Source: Zygnema cylindricum (lineage: Eukaryota; Streptophyta; Zygnematophyceae; Zygnematales; Zygnemataceae). Taken from it: 64,000 nucleotides of DNA. The notes beneath the pieces were generated by a model. The model was not told the DNA's origin. It searched no databases and saw only the letters and a list, made by a program, of their open reading frames with translations. The stretch is taken from contig JBBHKE010001656.1 in the NCBI GenBank assembly GCA_037447655.1, positions 62,001 through 126,000 on the forward strand. The letters are read 5' to 3'. The translations under genes and the position numbers were made by a program. Each line of letters opens with the position of its first letter. Position 1 is the stretch's first letter. Below are positions 40,804 to 49,974 of this stretch, one piece after another.

Positions 40804-41983
40804 TGTCAAGCTCGTGTGTGTTTTCGGCACACCTTTATTTCCCCCAAATCTTCGGAACCATTTCTACCTGTACGGACATTAGCGTACGGCAAAAGAGGCG
40901 CTCAAAATCGGACCAGATCAAGGGATTTCTTGAACTGAACGGAACGCACTTTATTTCACGCCTAACGGACGCCGAAAAGCCAAGTTATTCCGCTTCAAAG
41001 ATTTCAGTTCTATTACATGCAGCCAGTTGCCACTTGACCTTTTGGGGGTCACATTGTGGAACGCCACGTAACTCTTCGGATAGTCATTTAGATTTGGCCA
41101 TCTTATGTCATTAGGAATTCAGTTCAGGTCCAACTGGCTTTTTGTCCACTAATTAGGTCAGGTCAAAATCTCTCGTTTAAGCGTCAGTTTCAGTACTTTG
41201 TCTTATTGAAGTGGAACCAACTTTGACTTTCAACCAGAAATCTAGTCGTAACTGAAAGCTCATCTTTTTGCCCTAAGCGTAATACAGCTTAATTTGTCTT
41301 TTGTCAGTTCGATAGCATTTGCTTTCCACTGATTGGTTCATTGTATTGCTTTGACTTTTTGGACCGGAAGTGGACAAACTTGGTTGTATAAGGCATTTGG
41401 GCCGAAGGAGACAGGTTGCTTTTCAGTACTGTCTCTTGTGAAAAACCTCAGAGAAATTCCAAACAAACCTTTTTTTGGAGAATCTTTGTTATGCTTGTTT
41501 GCTTGACTCTATTGCCATCTTCGTTTCAATTTGTCTTGCTTGGAGATAGTAGTTCGAGTGGGTAGTTGGCTCTATCAATCCTTTTGGGCGATATTGATCT
41601 TTTGCTATTGAAACTGAGAAGAGTCCAGTCATATCGATATGTGGAAACAGAGTGGTGAAGGAGAATCGTACCGGTCTTCAGTGTCCTTGGGAGATATTTC
41701 GTCTTCCTTTGTGGTCATCTTGGCTTTATGAGGTATGTTGCGCTTGCTTTACCATAATTCTTAATTCTACCTTTAATTCCATTTTTGGGGCAAGGTGATA
41801 TTGTTAAATCTGAATCAGCCAATCATTTCTATTTTTATTTTTTTCACGTGGAAGCTCCCCTGTCCTCCGACTGTAGTCCTTTGGGGATTTTGCTGTGTTC
41901 CCTCCGGAACTAGTTTCGTCCATCTTGGGTACTTAAGCAGGGGGTTCTGAGGGTACAAAAGCTAGACTTCTAGTGGATCAGCA
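40804..41983 (+). repeat. Element D terminal repeat X, left copy
   Basis: About 1180 bases nearly identical to 48500-49680, from TGTCAAGCTCG to TGGATCAGCA. Differences are scattered substitutions of a few percent by eye. Unlike the right copy it is not followed by segment B but passes straight into internal sequence (TAATACTAAAATGC). A cryptic gag-frame extension across it (to 41114) is an artefact of the insertion. Confidence 0.92.
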
Positions 41984-42115
41984 TAATACTAAAATGCAAA
42001 CCTTGTCTACTCAGATTAGAGGAGATATGAGCCTTGATTCAGGAATCTCTCTTAGTGGAAGGGGGTTTTATTTTCTCTTTTTGTATTACTTCCCCTTTCT
42101 AGTGGTTACTATTAG

Positions 42116-44118
42116 ATGGGAGGAGGAGAGGCTCAGGATAGGAGAACTCCTAGCTTCACGCCGGAGGAGGAAGTTAGTCAAGAGGGATCTCCCCCTAGGG
42201 AGGGCTCTCCCAGGACAGAGGAGGCAGTTCAGAAAGCTCCCATGTTTGAATCTCCACCCAAAGGACAGGCCGATGGAAACGTCGCTCCTATCCCCCCAGT
42301 CCTCACTCTTAAACAGTTCCCTTCTCTAGCCGAAGCTGCTCGGGCACAAGCCGAAGAGAAAAGGAAAACGTCTCCCACTTCCCGACAAAAACGGTTGGCC
42401 CATAGGGGGCCAGTTCTCGGGCATTTGCTGGAGGTTGGATTCCATACCCGATCCAAAATTCCAAAGGCCGAGATCCCAATAGACCCTGCGCCGTTAGCCA
42501 ATCCCCGTCATCCTAGTTGTAAGGAACTTTTTGCTCTACATGATCTCCATGAGGTAAAGGTGAAAAAAGAGTTGGTTCAACGTGTGGCTCAGGCCGATCG
42601 AGCTCAGGTGGTTAGACCCGTGGGAGGAGTGATGGAAATTTTGAGCAGTTCCTCTGAAAGTAGCTCATCCCCATCTGAACAGAGTCGACCTCGGAGAGCC
42701 CCATAATTCCGGCCTACGCAATCTTTCTCTCAGGACACCACTACGAGCAAGCTAGCCAGAGGACGTGCCACGTCTCGATCCCTTCCCGGAGAAGGGGGAA
42801 GCAGAGAAGACTTCCTAGATCGTAGGAAGGGGAAGCGATTCGACCACCGGGAAAGTAAAGGAAGATTTGCTCCTATGTCCAAGGAGAAAACTTTTCTAGC
42901 ACCCGATCTCGCCTCGACTGAAGGATTTACCACATCAGTCCCAAAGGGCTCACCTCCTGTGGAGCTTCGTCATTCCAAACCAATCTATTCCGAGGTTCCA
43001 GGTGTAGATTGGGAGAGATCCTTTCCGAAGGATCCCACAGATCGCCCTTCGGGAGGTCTATGGCAAACCGAACTTACAGATCATTAGGTTCCAGGTGTAG
43101 AGGTGGGAGATCTAACGGGGGTCTTAAGCAGTGCTCAGGAATTGGTAAAGAAGTTGAGATCTCTAAGTGGGGCTACGACGGGGGCCAGACCTGTCGAAAT
43201 AGATTGGGAGGCTTTAAAGGAAGAAAAAAAGAAAATATAGGAACAGGAACTACGTCTGATAAGGGACGCACGGCTTAGGTCCAGGGGACTTCTTAGGGAG
43301 CAAATCTCCACATCTCTTATACTTTATCTCTACATCCAGGAGCGGACAAGGGAAGTCGCTCAAGTTCACAAGTTCCACCCTAAGGAGACTCCATCTCAAA
43401 AGTCTCCAGAACTTCCTCTTCAGCGGGGAGGGGGAGGAACAACAGGACCTTATGGAAAGGGTTTGGGTGCAGATTTACGTTTTGAGTTTGCTCCTGTCCC
43501 TCGGGAGAATCGTACCTTTGTATATGTGGAGATCGCCTCTGCCTTGTAGGCTTTGGTGGAATTACGACCAGACGAAAGGGTCCACCTCCCTTTGAGACCA
43601 GCTACTCCTCCTTCCCCGTCTCACGGGCACAATTTTGATCCTACATCCTCTTGTCCTCCGCTCACTTCCTCTCCAGCCTCGGGACCCGCAGCTTATCCCA
43701 AAGACGTTCCCATAAGAGTCCTCGGGTTGACAGTTTAATCACTCGTCAGTGCTGCGCGACGAGAAACTTCCATTCCCGCTTATTCGCCACCTCACCGTTC
43801 TCCATGATCCAGTTTTGAATCTTTCCATTCTCCTCTTGCTGGGCGCACTGCTAGGGGGCAAACCTCGTATCCCAAGCACGGTCCTTCGCCATCCGCGTCT
43901 TCTTCGTCATCTAAAGGAACACCTCTAAACTGCCCGGATCTTCAAATCCCACCGGAAATGAGAAGTAGGCAATCGCGAAGACCTTCAGCACATCGGGGAA
44001 CAAAAGCGTCACCTGGGGGAGACATTTACCTCCCAACCATCTTATCAGAACCGACACTTCCTCAATGGGGGGAAGAGTGGCCATTTCACAAGCTGCTACT
44101 TCCGTTGGGGAAGTAGGT
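42116..44118 (+). pseudogene. Element D ORF1, proline/serine-rich gag-like protein
   Basis: One frame (mod 3 = 2) stays coding-like for about 660 codons, interrupted by stops at 42704, 43085, 43238, 43547 and 43736 and later ones. The N-terminal 200 residues are rich in Pro, Ser, Glu and Arg. Recognisable blocks are RKGKRFDHRES, RPSGGLWQTELTDH, GPYGKGLGADLRFEF and RENRTFVYVEIAS. The last three also occur in the copy at 515-1180, so the frame was under constraint across copies. Beyond 43740 the frame stays Ser/Pro/Arg-rich to 44118. I know no family for it. Its position before a capsid-like gag suggests a gag extension or matrix-like region. The start at 42116 is the first usable position, not a proven initiation codon. 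Confidence 0.6.
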
Positions 44119-44147
44119 GATACAAGATCTGAAATGAAGAGCAATGG

Positions 44148-45240
44148 GTGATTTCTCCCGCACAGTTTGTCAGTCCCACTAGACCTCACTCACCCCAATT
44201 CACTAATCTTGCGGAGGAAGAGAAAGAAATGGGGGACAACCGAGTATTTACGGGAGATAATTCCGGAATTGCATTCTCAGATTTCGAACTGTTTTGGAAA
44301 TCTTTCACTCAGTCCGAAATTAACAAATATCGGGGAGGGGTTATTCCTGATGACTTCGAAACTACCCTCTACCCCATGATGGTCAACTATCTCTTTGGGG
44401 TTGCTTTGGCATATTACAAGGAGCGACAACATCTCCTAATGGCTCCCAGCATCAAAATATCAGATCCGACTCTCGATGCGGCAGTTTTACAAGCGGAAGC
44501 CAATTTGGCTGCAGCGGCAGCCGCACCTGTTTCTCCCGTCTTTACGGAAAACATGAAGCTGCAGGCCCAAGGTCAATCCTACGTTAACCAACTAAAAGCT
44601 ATTAAGGCAGCTCGAGTTGCCACTCGAATGATCGCCAACCCCACTCCGTGCACAACACTCCTCGACGCCTGGAGACTGTTATATACTGAGAGGAATGAGT
44701 CCACCATCAAAGAATTCATGGACTTCCGATGCTTGAAGAATGAGACACCTCAGACCCTTTTCAATAGGATCTCCAGTTTTTGCCGGAAAACCAAGAAATC
44801 AACAATTGATCTTCTAGCAATGGTAACAAAATATTTTATTGCTGTCCGAAATTCGTTTGGACCCACCGGACAGTCTGCTCTAGATAACAAGATCGCAGGC
44901 CAAGCAATTTAAGACATTAAACCCTCGGCTAAAGAAATTTCCCCGGCAGCCATGAAACTGTACGACCACTTCGTTAACAGTGAGGCTAGTGAAGAGGCGG
45001 TCACCGGCAAAGCCATAGCAAATTTCGCCCGGTTTGTCGGAGAAAAATTTTAGAGCAAACAAGAGCAGGATGAACTCTAAGCTTTGCGGAAACTTAAGGG
45101 CAAACAGGCAGCTGATAGTGGATCAGAACCTGCAATGGGGGCGGATGAAAGGATGATTTTGTATAATTGTCTGAACTGTCAGCAGAACGGCCACGGTAGA
45201 AACTGTGCCCCCGGAAACTAAAATCAAAACTCGCTCTGAA
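44148..45240 (+). pseudogene. gag: Element D gag, capsid-like domain and first zinc knuckle
   Basis: The frame (mod 3 = 0) is open from 44148 to 44912 and continues with stops at 44910, 45051 and 45078. The segment after FELFWKSF and before FCRKTKKS is mostly helical in character, with the pattern LLDAWRLLYTERNESTIKEF and FRCLKNETPQTLFNRIS, typical of LTR-retroelement capsids. At 45168-45206 a C-x2-C-x4-H-x3-C element (CLNCQQNGHGRNC) sits where a CCHC knuckle is expected, one residue short of the canonical spacing. The product would form the particle shell. Neighbouring ORF1 is in another frame, so a frameshift lies between 44118 and 44148, or the two were separately translated. Confidence 0.68.
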
Positions 45241-45399
45241 ACAGAAGGAATGGGAAAAAGAAAGGGCCGAAAGAACTCAGAAACAAAACGAAAAGAATCA
45301 AAGAGGGGGTTCGGAGGAAAAAACTCCAATATCAAAGGATAATTACCGCCCAATTCCCCGGTCTGAAACCTCCAAAATGTCTCAAGCCCAGTTGAGACT

Positions 45400-46380
45400 A
45401 ATCAAACTTCCTAAATTCGATGAGCCAAAATTTCTAATGAATTATGGAGCAAATATACTACCGAGGGTTCCAAATGCGAGGCATACGGTTTTATAGGCCA
45501 CAAAGAAGAGCAGTGTTTCCGAAAAAATGGGGTGCCAAAGGAGATGATGCAATACGCCTTATTTATCGGTGAAAGGGAAACCGCCTTGAATTCTTTCCCT
45601 CTTCAGCTCCTTTACCCCTAGGGACGTCGCACAATGGAGGAACCCGAAAGAACACCAGCAAGTCGAGCAACCTGTACCCTGGAAGAGATAATTCAACATC
45701 AAAGCCAGCAATTGGCCGCGATGGCTTCGGAATTAGCGGCCTTACGTTTAAATTCTCCCTTCCGTCCACCTGCTCTGACGCTTGCTCAGAAACTCCAACG
45801 GAAAAGAAAAAACTATTACAAAAGCTAGCGGAGCATGAACAGGAAGCCACGGGGGCTGGAGATGATGACGACATTATGGGATGGGATATGACACCTCCAA
45901 GAGTTAACCATGCCCGGACTTTTCATTCAGGAGCCTAGAATGTAGGGGTGGGGGATAAGCGGAGACAACTCCGTCATACAACATCGGAGCAAAGGAAGGA
46001 CAGACAGGGACTGGCCCTGGGAGATCATAACAGAAAGACCACAGGACCATTGTCATTCACTTCCCGGGCGCTAATACTGAACAATGACACCGGCCTAGGA
46101 ATAAAACCTACAAACCCTTCCCCACAAGCTATGAAGAAATTGCCGCCCCGATTCCCAAAATACAAGTCCGACAAACAAAGGGAGACAGAGAAAAACGCTA
46201 AAAAAGAAGAGAAGCAGAAAACCCAGGACTAGTTTGAACGGTAAATGGCTGAACGCCCGGAGGATGAAACACCAGCAACCCCTCCCACGCCAGGCTTAGA
46301 CGGCGAAAACGAGGAAGCAGGGGGGGGGGGAGCAAGAGGAGCAAAAAACGGAGGAGAATACCCCCATGTCCTCACCTAAA
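45400..46380 (+). pseudogene. Element D gag tail: damaged second knuckle and basic linker
   Basis: At 45475-45516 the frame (mod 3 = 1) gives C-E-A-Y-G-F-I-G-H-K-E-E-Q-C, a CCHC knuckle whose second Cys codon has become Tyr (TAC). The frame continues through a stop at 45618 into a Gln/Leu-rich helix (EEIIQHQSQQLAAMASEL). Near 45810 it shifts to the mod-0 frame, which carries an acidic patch (GAGDDDDIMGWDM) and a long lysine/arginine-rich linker to 46232. A further piece from 46245 includes a run of eleven G at 46320-46330, a likely slippage site. This is the usual spacer between nucleocapsid and protease. No RT-like motif is present. Confidence 0.55.
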
Positions 46381-46502
46381 GCTGTGCCTCTTTCCTCTAA
46401 ACCTGTTGCTATGTAAGTCCGTCACCTAATGCCCTACGCCCTAACACATGTCAAACTCTCGCCTCATCACACAATCTATCAGAAGATATCCTTATTAAGG
46501 CA

Positions 46503-47025
46503 TTGGGAGAGGAAATTCACTTGGGACGGGAGAAGGTAGAGCTGGCAGATCAATCCAGTTCCGTTTTTCTATCCGCCGAACCCAAGACTCCTTTCATGGA
46601 TAGGGATTACAAAGCCTTATCGGTTGCTCTCATCCTCAACCGGACCGGAAATTTCAAGCTCAACAGATACGGGGGCTATCAGGATGCCGTGGTCGATACT
46701 GGTGCGCTTCCAAATTTAATAACAACTTCTGCTTTACAGCAGATGCTTGAGGAATCACGGCCAGAAATTTTACCCAAGCGATATCTGCCTGAGTAGAGTA
46801 AGCAACGGAAGTCAACCAGTCTACGGAATCATCAAAGCTATGGAAATTGAATTCTCAGATGATGTTGGTCAACGAGACATGATCCAGCTCCCGTTTTTAG
46901 TGGTGGAAGGGAAGCAGTTTGAGATTCTGCTGGGGATGGCAACTTGGACTCGACTAAATATGGAGTTGAGTGTGTGGAAGGAGCAGTTCACGGTGAGGGA
47001 CCTCGAAGAGCCCGAAGAGACATAG
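46503..47025 (+). pseudogene. Element D retropepsin-like aspartic protease
   Basis: The catalytic triad Asp-Thr-Gly is at 46695-46703 within DAVVDTGALPNLITTSAL, the standard layout of a retroviral-type protease that matures the polyprotein as a dimer. About 75 residues later FEILLGMATWTRL matches the C-terminal ILG-x-D-type helix of Ty3/gypsy proteases, with Ala-Thr in place of the usual Asp. A frameshift near 46785 moves the frame from mod 0 to mod 1. After that the same frame runs on into the methyltransferase with only a stop at 47023 between them, so protease and DNMT were probably one polyprotein. In an ordinary gypsy element RT would follow here. Confidence 0.78.
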
Positions 47026-48179
47026 GTGGTGGTGCCCTTAGGATTATGGAGTAGGGGAAAGATAAATGCGCCCGTGTCCGGCTGTTACCCCATATATTCC
47101 ACATCCTCCCCTGCTGAACTTTTTGGCTGCTCACTCGATATTGCCAACGAAATATAGCAATTCCCTATTTCTAAGCAGTGGGAAGAGGGATACCAAGCCC
47201 GACTATTTCAGATGGTAGCACTTCGGCGGGGAGTGAAACAGGCTTTTACAGCTATAGCACCAAATGAGATCCTTTCAACTCTTCGGTCAGAATCTTCGGA
47301 AATCCTGTCCCAAGATGGGAAGTTCAACCGACAAGTGATGTCACTGACCATCCCAGCTTCCGGGCTCCGGATTGTATCATTATTTTCAGGAATCATCAGT
47401 GATTTAAAAGCGGTTTTGAAAGCATGATACGTAATAGTGGCGTATACGGCAATGGAAATATCACAAGAAGCTCGAGCCGTTAGCGAGCATCTCCTTCACC
47501 AACTACACCAACTCTATCCTCAACAACTCCCTCTGTCGGCAATCTCCCAAGCTCACCGAAGCTTACCTCAGAATGTGGAAAACATCATGACCCCACACGT
47601 CGCCAGTTTGGGAGGGGTAGATTTGGTAGTAGCAGGATGGCCTTGTCAGTGATACTCCCTAGCCGGAAAATGAAAAGGACATGCACACCAAAGAAGTAGG
47701 ACTTTCTTTAAGATGATATAAGTTATATCATAGATACAACAACTCCAAAACACACCAGTGGGGTATGTTTTGGAAAATTTCCACCCGGGGGATGATCGGC
47801 AACAACAAGTAGCGGACAGTTGGAAACAGGTCACCCAGATTTTAGGAATCCCATTGGTTTTCGACACGACATAGATGGTATCTCGGGCCCACCGAGTAAG
47901 GGCTTATTGGACCAATTTAATTCCAATTCCTATCCTCAGACAGCTCTTGGAAAAGAAGATTCCGAACCACAACAATACAATAAACAAATCCTGAAAAAGA
48001 GGCGAATGGCCACACCCATCACCAAAACTGACCGTTCTCCTTTCTTCAAATGCAACAAACAAGGATTTCCACGCAGAGCTCTTCCATCCTTCATGTCTTC
48101 CCCCCTCCTGGGAGCCAAGCCCTTAGCCCTCAATTACCTGGTTTTGCGGGAGCTGCGAATTGAGCAGATAACAATTTAA
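47026..48179 (+). pseudogene. Element D C5-cytosine DNA methyltransferase (DNMT3/DRM-like), decayed
   Basis: The mod-1 frame, continuous with the protease, carries the ordered motifs of a C5-MTase. Motif I is IVSLFSGI (47371-47394, AdoMet binding). An acidic ME follows about 20 residues later. Motif IV is VDLVVAGWPCQ, with the catalytic Cys in PCQ at 47641-47649. Motif VI is VLENF (47767-47781; usually ENV). Motif VIII is SRAHRVRAYW (47881-47910), close in form to the SAAHRAR block of DNMT3. A shift to the mod-0 frame near 47990 keeps a target-recognition-like piece (TKTDRSPFFKCNKQGFPRR). Stops at 47425, 47650, 47671, around 47719-47736 and 47872 inactivate this copy. Motifs IX-X are not seen; the domain ends just before a polypurine tract. 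The intact enzyme would methylate cytosine in DNA; the site preference cannot be read here. Confidence 0.85.
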
Positions 48180-48198
48180 TGCTTAGTCCCGATTGACT

Positions 48199-48213
48199 AA
48201 GAGGGGGGGAAAA
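48199..48213 (+). promoter_or_regulatory. Polypurine tract of element D
   Basis: Fifteen consecutive purines (AAGAGGGGGGGAAAA) lie between the DNMT frame and segment B. In LTR elements the polypurine tract primes plus-strand synthesis directly before the 3' LTR. Its position therefore argues that the replicated terminal unit begins with B, not with X. Confidence 0.6.
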
Positions 48214-48497
48214 TTGGGACTTCGGCCCGATGACCTCTACGGCCACCCTTTCTCGGTCATATGGGGAAAAGGGAGGGGAAGTGGGGTATTTTTTTCTTCT
48301 TCCCAACCTTGCATTTCTCATCTTGCCTCATTATCTGCAATGCCTTGCATGCACGTCGTCAGGACGCATAGGAGGGCAAAACTGGACATTTTCACTTTTA
48401 TGGGAAGCACCTGCATTCTGGGTTTATTGACAAGATTCTAGGCCGACAATTTACGGCAAAAGCTTTATTCTTTCTGGTGCACCAGGCACGCTCGACA
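48210..48497 (+). repeat. Element D segment B, internal copy
   Basis: 288 bases from AAAATTGGGACTTCGG to CACGCTCGACA, repeated at 49684-49970. The end CTCGACA is followed by GC and then the TGTCAAG start of X. This gives the near-palindrome CTCGACAGCTGTCAAG at 48491-48506, which looks like two element ends joined. Confidence 0.9.
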
Positions 48498-48499
48498 GC

Positions 48500-49680
48500 T
48501 GTCAAGCTCGTATGTGTTTTCGGCACACCTTTATTTTCCCCAAATCTTCGGAACCCTTTCTACCTGTACGGACATCAGCGTACGGCAAAAGGGACGCTCG
48601 AAACCAGACCAGATCAAGGGATTTCCTGAACTGAACGGAACGCACTTTATTTCACGCCTAACGGACGTCGGAAAGCCAAGTTATTCCGCTTCAAAGATTT
48701 CAGTTCTATTACATGCAGCCAGTTGCCACTTGACCTTTTGGGGGTCACATTGTGGAACGCCACGTAACTCTTTGGATAGTCATTTAGATTTGGCTATCTT
48801 ATGTCATTAGGAATTCAGTTCAGGTCCAACTAGCTTTTTTTCCACTAATTAGGTCAGGTCAAAATCTCTCGTTTAAGCGTCAGTTTCAGTACTTTATCTT
48901 ATTGAAGTGGAACGAACTTTGACTTTCAACCAGAAATCTAGTCGTAACTGAAAGCTCATCTTTTTGCCCTAAACGTAATACATTTTAATTTGTTTATTGT
49001 CAATTCGATAGCATTTGCTTTCCGCTGATTGGTTCATTGTATTGCTTTGACTTTTTGGACCGGAAGTGGACAAACTTGGTTGTATAAGGCATTTGGGGCC
49101 AAAGGAGACAGGTTGCTTTTCAGTACTGTCTCTTCTGAAAAACCTCAGAGAAATTCCAAACAAACCTTTTTTTGGAGAATCTTTGTTATGCTTGTTTGCT
49201 TGACTCTATTGCCATCTTCGTTTGAATTTGTCTTGCTTGGAGATAGTAGTTCGAGCGGGTAGTTGGCACTATCAATCCTTTTGGGCGATATTGATATTTT
49301 GCTATTGAAACCGAGAAGAGTCTAGTCGAATCGATCTGTGGAAACAGAGTGGTGAAGGAGAATCGTACCGGTCTTCAGTGTCCTTGGGAGATATTTTGTC
49401 TTCCTTTGTGGTCATCTTGGCTTTATGAGGTATGTTGCGCTTGCTTTACCATAATTCTTAATTCTACCTTTAATTCCATTTTTGGGGCAAGGTGATATTG
49501 TTAAATCTGAAACAGCCAATCATTTCTATTTTTATTTTTTTCACGTGGAAGCTCCCCTGTCCTCCGACTGTAGTCCTTTGGGGATTTTGCTGTGTTCCCT
49601 CCGGAACCGGTTTTTTCCATCTTGTGTACTTAAGCAGTGGGTTATGAGGGTACAAAAGCTAGACTTCCACTGGATCGGCA
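48500..49680 (+). repeat. Element D repeat X, internal copy
   Basis: The 1181-base copy of 40804-41983, ending TGGATCGGCA. It is followed after CTT by the second segment B. The open frame at 48514-48810 is the same cryptic frame seen in the left copy and is not a gene. Confidence 0.92.
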
Positions 49681-49683
49681 CTT

Positions 49684-49970
49684 AAAATTGGGACTTCGGC
49701 CCGATGACCTCTACGGCCACCCTTTATCGGTCATATGGGGAAAAGAGAGGGGAAGTGGGGCATCTTTTTATTCTTCCTAACCTTGCATTTCTCATCTTGC
49801 CTCATTATCTGGAATGCCTTGCATGCACGTTGCCGGGAGGCATGGGAGGGCAGAACTAGACATTTTCATTTTTATGAGAGCACCTGCATTCTGGGGTTAT
49901 TGACAAGATTCAAGGCCGACAATTTACGCCAAAAGCTTTATTCTTTCTGGTGCACCAGGCACGCTCGACA
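49684..49970 (+). repeat. Element D segment B, terminal copy
   Basis: 287 bases matching 48210-48497 with scattered substitutions. It ends in GCTCGACA, directly before the AAGG duplication and the resumed copia frame. Confidence 0.9.
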
Positions 49971-49974
49971 AAGG
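49971..49974 (+). repeat. Target-site duplication AAGG, right
   Basis: Right partner of AAGG at 40800-40803. The copia frame continues from here as Lys-Glu-Asp-Asp-Asp-Leu-Phe. Confidence 0.85.

Larger units (their letters stand above)
40804..49970 (+). mobile_element. Element D: gag-protease-DNMT retroelement with split direct repeats
   Basis: A 9167-base insertion in copia. The ends are TGTCAAGC and GCTCGACA, which are near-perfect inverted termini, flanked by AAGG. The repeat order is X (40804-41983), coding region, B (48210-48497), X (48500-49680), B (49684-49970). Coding content in order is a long P/S/R-rich ORF1, a capsid-like gag with a knuckle, a second knuckle and basic linker, a retropepsin, and a C5 DNA methyltransferase. 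No RT, RNase H, integrase or tyrosine recombinase could be found, so this copy is deleted or belongs to a non-autonomous family. The protease suggests Ty3/gypsy-like ancestry. The repeat layout is that of split-direct-repeat elements (A1-ORF-B1-A2-B2). A second fragment of the family lies at 515-1180. Confidence 0.85.

Noticed and set aside
40804-41114. Extension of copia gag by about 100 residues, repeated at 48514-48810
   Set aside because: It is the cryptic start of the D terminal repeat X read in the gag frame. The copia protein continues after the insertion at 49974.
47212-47652. Methyltransferase of the DIRS adenine (DAM-like) type
   Set aside because: The catalytic box is PCQ with SLFSGI and ENF motifs, which is the C5-cytosine layout; no DPPY-type motif is present.
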